DNA of 64,000 nt, taken from positions 1 to 64,000 of the forward strand of contig JAPLCA010000008.1 of the NCBI GenBank assembly GCA_026392465.1, in the 5' to 3' direction. Positions within the stretch are counted from its first letter, which is position 1, and each line of letters opens with the position of its first letter. Shown here piece after piece: positions 48,193 to 55,976 of this stretch. The notes beneath the pieces were generated by a model, which saw only the letters and a list, made by a program, of their open reading frames with translations, did not search any database and was not told where the DNA came from. Both the position numbers and the translations under genes were made by a program. Origin of the DNA: Propionibacteriales bacterium (lineage in GTDB: Bacteria > Actinomycetota > Actinomycetes > Propionibacteriales > Nocardioidaceae).

Positions 48193-49332
48193 CTACTCGG
48201 CGAGGGCGCGGCGGGCGAGGGCGCCGACCTGCTCCTGCTCGACGAGGAAGCCGTCGTGACCGTGCAGCGAGTGCACGACGTCGAGCCCGTCGGCACCCGG
48301 CACCAGGTCGGCCAGCTCCTGCTGCTGGTACAGCGGGTAGAGGCGGTCGGAGTCGATCCCGGCGACGACGGTCCGGGCGGTCACGCGGCTGAGCGCCTCG
48401 GCGACCCCGCCACGGCCGCGTCCGACGTCGTGGGAGTCCATCGCCCGGGTCAGCGCCAGGTAGGAGCCGGCGTCGAAGCGGCGGGTGAGCTTCGTGCCGT
48501 GGTGCTCGAGGTACGACGCGACGCTGAACCGACCGTCGGGCTCGCGCTCGCGGCCGAAGCGCTGCTGCAGCTCGGCCTCGCTGCGGTAGGCCACGTGCGC
48601 CACCCGCCGCGCGAGGTCGAGCCCGGTCGTCGGGCCGCGGCTCTCGGCGTAGTAGTCGCCGCCGTGGAAGTGCGGGTCGCTGGTGATCGCCGCCTGCTGC
48701 ACCGACGACAGCGCGAGCTGCTCGGCCGACGCCTGCGCCGACGTCGCCAGCAGGAACAGCCGCTCCACCCGCGAGGGGTGCCCGACCGCCCACTCCAGGC
48801 CCCGCATGCCACCGGCCGACCCGCCCACGACGGCGTACCAGCGCTCGATCCCGAGGGCGTCGGCCAGCAGCGCCTCGGCGGCGACCTGGTCGCGGACCGT
48901 CAGGTCGGGGAACCGGCTGCCCCACGCCCGACCGTCGGGGGCGAGGGACGAGGGGCCCGTCGAGCCCTGGCAGCCGCCCAGGATGTTCGCGCAGACGACG
49001 TGGAAGCGGTCGGTGTCGATCGGAAGGCCGGGCCCGACGAGGGTGTCCCACCAGCCGGGGCTGGCGTGCCCGGGCCCGGTCGGACCGACCACGTGGCTGT
49101 CGCCGGTGAGCGCGTGCAGCACCAGCACGGCGTCGCGTCCCGGCGTCCCCCACGTCTCGTACGCCAGCCGGACGTCGGGCAGCACGGACCCGCTCTCGAG
49201 CGCGACGTCGCCGACGTCGGCGAAACGTCGGGAACCGACAGGATCTCCCTCCCGCCACGCGCCGGTGACGGTGGGGGCACCTCCCGCTTGCGGGGGAGGG
49301 AGATCCTGGTTGGTCAGGTGGGGTGAGGTCAC
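48193..49332 (-). CDS. metX: Homoserine O-acetyltransferase
   Basis: The 379-residue alpha/beta-hydrolase-fold acyltransferase makes O-acetylhomoserine from homoserine and acetyl-CoA for methionine synthesis. Marks are LESGSVLPDVRLAYETWG, the nucleophile Ser in VGGSAGGMRGLEWA, and Asp and His in GIDSDRLYPLYQQ and HSLHGHDGFLVE. GTG at 49332 overlaps the metY stop (GTGA), so the two enzymes are cotranslated. About 30 N-terminal residues before GAWREGDP are variable and coincide with an inverted repeat in the DNA. Confidence 0.93.
   Translation of the reverse strand: MTSPHLTNQDLPPPQAGGAPTVTGAWREGDPVGSRRFADVGDVALESGSVLPDVRLAYETWGTPGRDAVLVLHALTGDSHVVGPTGPGHASPGWWDTLVGPGLPIDTDRFHVVCANILGGCQGSTGPSSLAPDGRAWGSRFPDLTVRDQVAAEALLADALGIERWYAVVGGSAGGMRGLEWAVGHPSRVERLFLLATSAQASAEQLALSSVQQAAITSDPHFHGGDYYAESRGPTTGLDLARRVAHVAYRSEAELQQRFGREREPDGRFSVASYLEHHGTKLTRRFDAGSYLALTRAMDSHDVGRGRGGVAEALSRVTARTVVAGIDSDRLYPLYQQQELADLVPGADGLDVVHSLHGHDGFLVEQEQVGALARRALAE
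49241..49306. repeat. Inverted repeat inside the 5' coding part of metX
   Basis: GGATCTCCCTCCCGC (49241-49255) and GCGGGGGAGGGAGATCC (49290-49306) are inverted copies differing only by two extra G. The transcript can alternatively form a tight hairpin CTCCCCCGCAAGCGGGAG in the same place. It covers codons about 9-31 of metX, 26 bases after the start. Confidence 0.6.
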
Positions 49333-50618
49333 TTGGCCGCGCGCAGTCCCGCCTCGAGGTCGGCGAGGATGTCGTCGATGCCCTCCAGGCCCACCGCGAG
49401 GCGCACGAGACCGGGCGTCACGCCGGTGGCGGCGTGCTCCTCGGGAGTGCCCTGCGAGTGCGTCGTGCTGGCCGGGTGGATGGCCAGCGACCGCACGTCG
49501 CCGATGTTCGCGACGTGGCTGAACAGCTCGAGCGCGTCGATGAAGCGGCGGCCGGCGTCGATCCCACCGGGCAGCTCGAACGTCAGGACCGCGCCGGCGC
49601 CCCGCGGGACGTACCTGTCGGCGAGCTCCTTGTACGGGTTGCCCTCGAGCGACGCCCACGTCACCGACGCGACGTCGTCACGGGCCGACAGCCACTCCGC
49701 GACCTGGCGCGTGTTCTCGACGTGACGCTCCACTCGGAGGCTGAGCGTCTCCAGGCCCTGCGCGATGAGGAACGCGTTGAACGGCGAGATCGCGGCGCCG
49801 ACGTTGCGCAGGTACTGCACGCGCAGCTTGGCGATGTACGCGGCCGGTCCGAGCGCCTCCGCGAACACGAGGCCGTGGTAGCTCGCGTCGGGCTGGGTGA
49901 AGCCGGGGTACTTGTCCCCGTGGGCGCCGTAGTCGAAGGTCCCGCCGTCGATGACGACACCCGCGATGGCCGTGCCGTGCCCGCCGATGTACTTCGTGGC
50001 GGAGTGGATGACCGTGTCGACGCCGTGCTTGAGGGGGTTGAGCAGGTAGGGCGTCGCGACGGTGTTGTCGACGAGGAACGGCACGCCGACCTCCTTCGCC
50101 ACGGTCGAGATCGCCTCCAGGTCGAGCACGTCGCCCTTCGGGTTGCCGATGGTCTCGCCGAAGAACGCCTTCGTGTTCTCCTGCACCGCGGCGCGCCAGG
50201 CGTCGGGGTTGTTGTTGTCCTCGACGAACGACACCTGGATGCCGAGCTTCGGGAACGTGTGGCGCAGCAGCGAGTCGGTGCCGCCGTAGAGGCTCGCCGA
50301 CGCGACGATGTGGTCGCCCGCCTCGGCGACGTTGGTCAGCGCGCCGGTCGTGGCCGCCTGGCCCGACGCGAACAGCAGCGCGCCGACACCGCCCTCCAGC
50401 GCGGCGAGCCGCTGCTCGACGGTGTCCTGGGTCGGGTTGGTGATGCGCGTGTAGATGTTGCCCGGCTCCGCCAGGCTGAACAGGTCGGCGGCGTGCTGGG
50501 TGTCGCGGAACTGGTACGACGTCGTCTGGTAGATCGGCAGCGCACGGGCGCCGGTGGTCGGGTCGGGCGTCTGGCCGGCGTGGATCTGCTTGGTCTCGAA
50601 CGACCACTGGTCACTCAT
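49329..50618 (-). CDS. metY: O-acetylhomoserine sulfhydrylase (aminocarboxypropyltransferase)
   Basis: The 429-residue PLP enzyme of the Cys/Met metabolism family converts O-acetylhomoserine and sulfide to homocysteine (direct sulfhydrylation). It has YTRITNPT near residue 56, the PLP lysine in HSATKYIGGHG (about 206), and the C-terminal SLAIHPASTTHSQ substrate loop. The length matches MetY (about 430) and not the shorter MetB/MetC. It is the first gene of the metYX operon. Three 13-base repeats of TGTCGCG lie just upstream. No recognisable SAM riboswitch is present. Confidence 0.95.
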   Translation of the reverse strand: MSDQWSFETKQIHAGQTPDPTTGARALPIYQTTSYQFRDTQHAADLFSLAEPGNIYTRITNPTQDTVEQRLAALEGGVGALLFASGQAATTGALTNVAEAGDHIVASASLYGGTDSLLRHTFPKLGIQVSFVEDNNNPDAWRAAVQENTKAFFGETIGNPKGDVLDLEAISTVAKEVGVPFLVDNTVATPYLLNPLKHGVDTVIHSATKYIGGHGTAIAGVVIDGGTFDYGAHGDKYPGFTQPDASYHGLVFAEALGPAAYIAKLRVQYLRNVGAAISPFNAFLIAQGLETLSLRVERHVENTRQVAEWLSARDDVASVTWASLEGNPYKELADRYVPRGAGAVLTFELPGGIDAGRRFIDALELFSHVANIGDVRSLAIHPASTTHSQGTPEEHAATGVTPGLVRLAVGLEGIDDILADLEAGLRAAK

Positions 50619-50632
50619 GGTGTCTCCTCAGC

Positions 50633-50665
50633 TGTCGCGGCGGGGTGTCGCGACCGGGTGTCGCG
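50633..50665. repeat. Three 13-base repeats upstream of metY
   Basis: TGTCGCG recurs at 50633-50639, 50646-50652 and 50659-50665, an exact 13-base period, in the 5' untranslated or promoter region of metY. Spacing just over one helical turn would suit a DNA-binding protein. It is a candidate operator. Confidence 0.5.
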
Positions 50666-50742
50666 GGGTGGGTCTTCACCGTGGCACGCGGTCCGGGGAC
50701 CGAGAAGACGTCTCAGGATCCGGGACGTGCGAGGATCGTCCG

Positions 50743-51195
50743 ATGGACCTGCGACCGGCCACCGAGGGCGACGAGGGCCTGCTGGCCTCGATCGAGCAGG
50801 CTGCCAACACCGATGCGCTCGCCCACGTGTTCGCGCCGCCCTACCCGTGGGCCGCCGTGCGCGACCGGTGGGCCGAGCGGATCGCGGCCACGGGGGTCGC
50901 GGCTTTCGTGGTGGTCGTCGACGGCGTGGGCGTCGGGTACCTCGCGCACGACAGGACGACGCTCCTGCACCTGGGCGTCGTCGCGCGCCACCGGGGGACG
51001 GGGCTCGCCGACGCCGTCCTCGCCGAGGTCCCCCGCCACGTCGACCGGCTCTGGGTGCTCGAGGAGAACGTCCGCGCCCGCCGCTTCTACGAGCGGCACG
51101 GCTGGCGCCCCGACGGTCGCACGGGCACCAGCGAGTACCCGCCCCACCCGGTCGAGCTGGGCTACACCCGCCACCAGCCCCCGCTGGTCGAGTAG
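50743..51195 (+). CDS. GNAT-family N-acetyltransferase
   Basis: The 150-residue acetyltransferase has the acetyl-CoA motif LHLGVVARHRGTGLADAVL (about 76-94) and the later ARRFYERHGWRPDG block. GAGGAT lies 6 bases before the ATG. The final residues PLVE and stop codon are encoded by the outer arm of an inverted repeat element (CCGCTGGTCGAGTAG), so the element seems to have replaced the original gene end. Divergent from metY. The substrate is unknown. Confidence 0.8.
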   Translation: MDLRPATEGDEGLLASIEQAANTDALAHVFAPPYPWAAVRDRWAERIAATGVAAFVVVVDGVGVGYLAHDRTTLLHLGVVARHRGTGLADAVLAEVPRHVDRLWVLEENVRARRFYERHGWRPDGRTGTSEYPPHPVELGYTRHQPPLVE

Positions 51196-51345
51196 TCCGG
51201 CCGGCGACGAAGGAGCTCGGTCGGACGTATCGAGACCACTCGGAGCCGTCGCTGGGGGTTGGCCCGCGCTGATCTGTTGCCGGGTGGTCTCGATACGCAC
51301 CGACGAGCTCGCTGGCGCTCGCCGTCGCCGCTACTCGACCAGCGG
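51181..51345. repeat. Dispersed inverted-repeat element, copy 1
   Basis: Ends CCGCTGGTCGAGTAG (51181-51195) and CTACTCGACCAGCGG (51331-51345) are perfect inverted copies. Inside, GTATCGAGACCAC (51227-51239) pairs with GTGGTCTCGATAC (51284-51296). It is 165 bases, noncoding, MITE-like, of a type common in genomes of this group as far as I recall. Confidence 0.75.
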
Positions 51346-51351
51346 AACCGT

Positions 51352-51511
51352 CCGCTGGTCGAGTGCCTCCACGAGCGCTAGCGAGGGGAGGTGTATCGAG
51401 ACCATTCCAAGCGGTCGCTGGGGGTCGGCCCGCGCTGATCTGTTGCCGGGTGGTCTCGATACGCACCGACGAGCTCGCTGGCGCTCGCCGTCGCTGCTAC
51501 TCGACCGGCGG
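51352..51511. repeat. Dispersed inverted-repeat element, copy 2
   Basis: This second copy starts six bases after copy 1 (period 171), with CCGCTGGTCGAGTG at the left and CTACTCGACCGGCGG at the right. The inner block from GGTGGTCTCGATACGCACC to the end is nearly identical to copy 1, while the left third differs. It ends five bases from the pfkA stop codon, so the two copies occupy the whole gap between convergent genes. Confidence 0.75.
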
Positions 51512-51515
51512 TGGG

Positions 51516-52835
51516 TCAGCGCATGTCGAAGGGCTGGGCGGTCGACTCGAGTACGCTGAGCCAGAGGTCGCCGTCGGGGGAGACGTGGTGGGGGCGGTGG
51601 GTCACGTAGCTGATCGGCACGTGCACGAACCGGTGCCGGCGCCGCCCGACGACCATGTCGGTGCGGCCGGCCATCGCCGCGTGCACGGCGGTCTGCGCGA
51701 GCCGTGAGCAGTACACCGAGTCCGACGGCTCCGCGGGCACCGAGCGGATGAAGTAGCCCGGGTCGAAGTAGCGGAACAGGACCTCCTCGCCGCGCGACGT
51801 GAAGTCGTCGGTGATCCGCTCGCGCAGCAGGCGACCGATGTCGGCCAGCCGCGCGTTGCCGGACGCGTCGGTGGCGCCGTCGTGCGGGAGGTGCTCCTGG
51901 CCCGCGCCCTCGGCGACCACCAGCACGGCGTGACCCTGCGCGGCGACCTTGCGCCGGACGTGCTCCAGCAGGCCGTTGTCGCCGTCGAGCGCGAACGGCA
52001 CCTCGGGGATGAGGACGAAGTCGGCGTCGTGGCCGGCCAGCGCGGAGTAGCAGGCGATGAACCCGGCGTGACGCCCCATCACCTTCACCAGCCCGACGCC
52101 GTTGAGCGACGCCTCGGCCTCGATCTTGGCCGCCTTGATCGACTGCGCCGCCCGCGAGTACGCCGTCTGGAACCCGAAGCTCTGCCCGATGTGCGGGATG
52201 TCGTTGTCGATCGTCTTCGGCACACCGACCACGGCGATGTCGGCGCCGCGCGCGATCGCCTCCTCGGCGATCCGGTGGGCGCCGCGCATCGAGCCGTCAC
52301 CGCCGATGACGAAGAGGATGTCGATCCCACGGGCCTGCAGGGTGTCGACCACGACGCCGACGTCCTGCGCGCCGCGCGACGACCCGAGCACGGTGCCGCC
52401 GCGCTCGTGGATGTTGGCCACGAAGTCGGGGGTCAGCGTGACCGGCTCGAGCCCGAGCCCCGGCACCATCCCGGCGTACCCGTTGCGGAACCCGACCACG
52501 TCGCGCACGCCGTAGTGCTCGTGCAGCTCCATGACGATCGCGCGGATCACGTCGTTCAGGCCGGGGCAGAGGCCACCGCAGGTCACGACGCCGACGCGCA
52601 CCGAGCCGGGGTCGAAGAAGAGGCGGGCACGGGGTCCGCCGGTCTCGAAGGTCGGCAGCTCCTCCAGCGGGAGGCCACGACGCTGGATCAGCTCGACGGT
52701 GTCGTCGAACAGCACACGGTCGTCCTCGCCGACGTAGTACTCGTTGGTCGCGCGGCCGCCGACGTAGTGCGAGAGAGGTGAGGGCACCGTGCACGGACCG
52801 AGGGAGCGGACCTGGAGGTCGGCGAGCGTCACCAT
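51516..52835 (-). CDS. pfkA: 6-phosphofructokinase (ATP-type, clade with PKTIDND)
   Basis: This key glycolytic enzyme phosphorylates fructose-6-phosphate. The 439-residue chain has an N-terminal extension of about 75 residues, GGLCPGLNDVIR, the GGDGSMRGA block (178-186) and PKTIDNDIP (206-214), with MGRHAGF for substrate binding. Gly at the GGDG position favours ATP over PPi, while the Lys of PKTIDND is shared with PPi-type enzymes. This combination is known from ATP enzymes of the long PFK clade. TAGGAT lies 6 bases before the ATG, with no Shine-Dalgarno sequence. Confidence 0.9.
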   Translation of the reverse strand: MVTLADLQVRSLGPCTVPSPLSHYVGGRATNEYYVGEDDRVLFDDTVELIQRRGLPLEELPTFETGGPRARLFFDPGSVRVGVVTCGGLCPGLNDVIRAIVMELHEHYGVRDVVGFRNGYAGMVPGLGLEPVTLTPDFVANIHERGGTVLGSSRGAQDVGVVVDTLQARGIDILFVIGGDGSMRGAHRIAEEAIARGADIAVVGVPKTIDNDIPHIGQSFGFQTAYSRAAQSIKAAKIEAEASLNGVGLVKVMGRHAGFIACYSALAGHDADFVLIPEVPFALDGDNGLLEHVRRKVAAQGHAVLVVAEGAGQEHLPHDGATDASGNARLADIGRLLRERITDDFTSRGEEVLFRYFDPGYFIRSVPAEPSDSVYCSRLAQTAVHAAMAGRTDMVVGRRRHRFVHVPISYVTHRPHHVSPDGDLWLSVLESTAQPFDMR

Positions 52836-52960
52836 GTCCTCATCCTAGGGTGAGGAAACCCTCAGGTGCGGGGTCCTGGGGAGCCTCTGCGCGGGAGGTC
52901 GACCGTATCCGGTTGGGGCGAAAGTCCGCGCCCGCGGGCGTTCGCGGGGAGAATGTCCGG

Positions 52961-53614
52961 ATGGGAGTGCAGATCACCGTGCGCGGCGTCGCCGAGGCGC
53001 GCCATCCGGCCGAGCGCGCCCTCGTGCGGCTCGAGGCCGTCGTGGAGGGGACCGACCGGGCCGACGTCCGCGACCGTGCGGCGGCGCTGCAGGAGCCGCT
53101 CGCCGGACACCTGCGCGACCTCGCGGCGCTGGGCGCGGTCGACACGTGGTCCAGCGACCAGGTGACGGTCCACGGCAGCCGCCCCTGGGTCGGCGACCGA
53201 CGCTCGGACGAGGTCGTGCACACGGCGTCGGTGCAGCTGCGGGCCGAGTTCGTCGACTTCGAGCGCATGAACGGCTTCCTCGACCACTGGGCCGGAGTGG
53301 ACGGCGTGGAGGTGCTGCCCGTCGAGTGGGACCTGGGCGTCCGCAGCCGACGGGTGCTGGAGGCGGAGGTGCGCAAGGCCGCCGTCGACGACGCGGTGAC
53401 GAAGGCGCAGACGTACGCCGACGCCGTGCGGCGCGGTCGTGTGGTGGCGGTGCAGCTCGCCGACCCCGGGATGCTCGACGGCCACGGCGACGTGGGGTTC
53501 GTCGGTGCGGTCGCGCACCGGCTCGACTCCGGGGAGGACCGCTCGGGGCTCGCCCTCGTGCCGGAGGACATCGTGGTGCGGGTCGAGGTCGACGCCCGCT
53601 TCCAGGCCGACTGA
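52961..53614 (+). CDS. SIMPL-domain (DUF541) protein
   Basis: The 217-residue protein has the SIMPL fold: VTVRG start, an internal DRRSDEVVHTASVQLRAEF strand region and the LEAEVRKAAVDDAVTKAQTYADA helix that defines the family. No signal peptide is seen, unlike many members, so it may be cytoplasmic. Function is unknown. GAGAAT lies 6 bases before the ATG. It is divergent from pfkA. Confidence 0.8.
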   Translation: MGVQITVRGVAEARHPAERALVRLEAVVEGTDRADVRDRAAALQEPLAGHLRDLAALGAVDTWSSDQVTVHGSRPWVGDRRSDEVVHTASVQLRAEFVDFERMNGFLDHWAGVDGVEVLPVEWDLGVRSRRVLEAEVRKAAVDDAVTKAQTYADAVRRGRVVAVQLADPGMLDGHGDVGFVGAVAHRLDSGEDRSGLALVPEDIVVRVEVDARFQAD

Positions 53615-53662
53615 CCTCCGCGCGACGCCCTCACCCGCCCATACCGGGAGTATGGTGGCGGT

Positions 53663-54952
53663 ATGTCCGTGCGTTCCGTCCTGCGTCGACTGAGGGCGCT
53701 GCTCCCCGGCGTCGGCTCCGGGAGCGACGCCAGCACCACCGCCCCGGCACGTCCGCGACCCAGCGTCTCCGTCGTGACGCAGCGGGCCCGGACCGGTCTG
53801 CCGCTGCGGAACCGACCCATGCGCGTGGTCTACGACCAGGCCGTCGTGCACGAGGACGTCAGTCTCAAGAGCCGCGTCCTCGGTCGCACCACCCGGCTGG
53901 TCTTCAAGCCGCTGCTGCGCCTCGCGCCGCTCAACGACCGCACCCTCACGACGCTGCGCTCGCTCGACAAGCTCTCCGGGCGCGGTCCGCGGTCGCGCTT
54001 CGTCGAGCCCGTCTCCTTCGAGCTCGACGGCGTGCACGTGGAGTCGATGACGCACCGCTACGGGCCGACGAGCGAGATGACGCTGCTCTACCTGCACGGT
54101 GGCGGCTTCTTCTCCTGCGGCATCGAGACGCACCGTCGGATCTGCGAGCGGCTCGCGCTGTACACGGGTGCGACGGTGATCTCCGTCGAGTACGTCCAGC
54201 TCCCGGAGGGCTCGGTGGCCGACTCGGTCGACGACGCGATCCGCGCGTACGCGGCGCTGGTGGAGATGAGCGACCGGCCCGACAAGATCGTCGTGGCCGG
54301 CGACTCCGCCGGCGGCTACCTGACGATGAAGATCGCCGAGCTGGCGAACCGCCGGGGTCTGCCCGCGCCGGCCGCCCTGCTGACCTTCTCCCCGCTGCTG
54401 AGCCTCGACCCCGACCGCATCGACAAGGAGGGCGTGGCGCGCGTGGCCCGGGTGCGCGACGCCTACCTGCCGATCGGGCGGGTCGCGGTGATCCGGGAGC
54501 GCTGGCTGCCCGAGGGGTCGACCATCGAGGGCGAGGTCTCGCCCCTCGACGCGGCCGACCACATCACCTCGCCGACGTTCTTCGTCGCGGTGGAGGACGA
54601 GATGCTGCGGCCCGAGGTGGAGGCGATGGCGCTGCTGCTGGCCGAGCGCGGCGTCACCGTCGAGACGCACCTGTGGCGCGGCCAGGTGCACGCGTTCCCC
54701 GTGCTCGCGGACACGCTGCCCGAGAGTCGGCAGGCGCTGCGGCTCGCCGCCGACTTCGCCCGCCGTGCCGTGGGGGAGGAGTCGGTGACGTCGGGCGAGG
54801 CCGACCCGCGACGCCACGACGACCCGACCCACGAGGAGCCCGTGGTGGGCGAGGTCGTGCCGGAGGAGCCCGTGACGCGCGCCGACGACGCGGTGCTCGA
54901 CGGTGAGCTGGTCGGCGAGGGACGCCGGCGCTGGTCCTTCGGCGCGGGCTGA
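53663..54952 (+). CDS. Alpha/beta hydrolase, hormone-sensitive-lipase type
   Basis: The 429-residue hydrolase has the HGGG oxyanion motif in LYLHGGGFFSCG (about 135-146), the nucleophile Ser in GDSAGGYL (about 212-219), and the catalytic Asp and His in VEDEMLRPEVEA and GQVHAFPV. The N-terminal 75 residues and the acidic C-terminal 55 residues are low-complexity extensions. TATGGT lies 6 bases before the ATG, without a Shine-Dalgarno sequence. It probably acts on a lipid or ester; specificity cannot be told. Confidence 0.85.
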   Translation: MSVRSVLRRLRALLPGVGSGSDASTTAPARPRPSVSVVTQRARTGLPLRNRPMRVVYDQAVVHEDVSLKSRVLGRTTRLVFKPLLRLAPLNDRTLTTLRSLDKLSGRGPRSRFVEPVSFELDGVHVESMTHRYGPTSEMTLLYLHGGGFFSCGIETHRRICERLALYTGATVISVEYVQLPEGSVADSVDDAIRAYAALVEMSDRPDKIVVAGDSAGGYLTMKIAELANRRGLPAPAALLTFSPLLSLDPDRIDKEGVARVARVRDAYLPIGRVAVIRERWLPEGSTIEGEVSPLDAADHITSPTFFVAVEDEMLRPEVEAMALLLAERGVTVETHLWRGQVHAFPVLADTLPESRQALRLAADFARRAVGEESVTSGEADPRRHDDPTHEEPVVGEVVPEEPVTRADDAVLDGELVGEGRRRWSFGAG

Positions 54953-55097
54953 GTCGGGCCGGGCGCGCCGGCCCGCGTGGTTCTCGCGTCGACACCGTGC
55001 ACGGGCATCCTTCTCGCCGGCACTGTGGCCGTTCCTGGGACACGGGTCGTCAGGTGCGCTTGGCTGAGCAGGCGGACACCGACGGAAGGCACGAGAC

Positions 55098-55313
55098 ATG
55101 GTGAGCGGCTCGCTCGCACGGCACCATCCCGACAGCATCTACGCTGCCGGGCTGGTCGTCTTCGCGCTCCTGTGGGTCAGTCCGTTCATCAGCGCGCTCG
55201 TGCTCGCTCTCACCCTGCTGGGCTTTCGCCGCGCACACCCGACTGTCCGACTCGTCGTGAAGGTCCTGCTCCTCGTGATGGTCGTGTGGGGAGTCGCCCC
55301 TCTCGTGGGCTGA
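55098..55313 (+). CDS. Small membrane protein, unknown
   Basis: The 71-residue sequence forms two to three hydrophobic segments (about 15-41 and 50-68). GGAAGG lies nine bases before the ATG. No family is recognised. It runs convergent to the sortase gene, with a short shared hairpin between them. Confidence 0.5.
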   Translation: MVSGSLARHHPDSIYAAGLVVFALLWVSPFISALVLALTLLGFRRAHPTVRLVVKVLLLVMVVWGVAPLVG

Positions 55314-55338
55314 CGAACGGCGAGCAGGACGAGGGCGG

Positions 55339-55359
55339 CCCCGTCAGGACCGGACGGGG
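55339..55359. terminator. Short convergent hairpin
   Basis: CCCCGTC (55339-55345) pairs with GACGGGG (55353-55359) over a 7-base loop, at the junction of the small membrane-protein gene and the sortase stop. It partly overlaps the sortase coding end and is a modest terminator candidate. Confidence 0.4.
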
Positions 55360-55976
55360 GTGGCCACGACGACGACGGTGGAACGGAAGTCGCTGCCGTC
55401 GTAGTCGCCGCACGTCATGAGGACGAGGCTGGTCGGGCCCGACGTGCGGTAGACGGCCTGCGCGATGCGGCGGAACTGCTCGACCGGGACCGTGCGCACG
55501 GCCCGCACGACGAACGCCGCTCGCTCGCCGCCACGTCTGCCGTCGACGCTGACGCGGTCGCCCGTGGCGAGGTCGCCGAGCCGGTCGAAGACGGCCGCGC
55601 CGCGCGAGGCGGTGTGCCCGACGATCGCGGCGCTGCCGGGACCGTCGACCTTGGCTCCGTCGCGCCACCAGCCCGTGACGTCGAGCCGCTCGGGCACCTC
55701 CTGGGCACCGTCGTCGCCCGTGCCGAGGCCGACGACGGGCGCGTCGACGTCGATGGACGGGATGCGCACCCGTGCCGGCGTGAACCCGGTGGGCTGGTCC
55801 GACGTCGTGGCGGAGGCTGACGCGGAGGGGGCGGGCGACGTCGCGGTGGCCGCCGGGCGCGGCTCGGCCGCGTCGCCTTGGGTCACCAGGAACGCGGCGA
55901 CCGCCGCCACGCCCACGAGGAGCGCGGCGGCGGCCAGGAGGCGTGGGTCAGCGCGACGCACGGGCGCGCGCGGCAC
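55344..55976 (-). CDS. Class F sortase
   Basis: The 210-residue membrane transpeptidase has an N-terminal transmembrane anchor (about 13-33), a Ser/Thr/Ala-rich linker and the sortase barrel: catalytic His in AAIVGHTAS, Cys in LVLMTCGD and Arg in SDFRSTVV. This compact layout is typical of actinobacterial class F (SrtF-like) enzymes. Its start lies 29 bases inside the end of the surface-protein gene upstream, so they are coupled. The usual role is anchoring surface proteins to peptidoglycan. Confidence 0.88.
   Translation of the reverse strand: MPRAPVRRADPRLLAAAALLVGVAAVAAFLVTQGDAAEPRPAATATSPAPSASASATTSDQPTGFTPARVRIPSIDVDAPVVGLGTGDDGAQEVPERLDVTGWWRDGAKVDGPGSAAIVGHTASRGAAVFDRLGDLATGDRVSVDGRRGGERAAFVVRAVRTVPVEQFRRIAQAVYRTSGPTSLVLMTCGDYDGSDFRSTVVVVATPVRS

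Noticed and set aside
50619-50742. SAM riboswitch upstream of metY
   Set aside because: A GGTGAAGACC string recalls the end of SAM-IV, but the conserved GCCGGCAACCC core and paired elements are absent.
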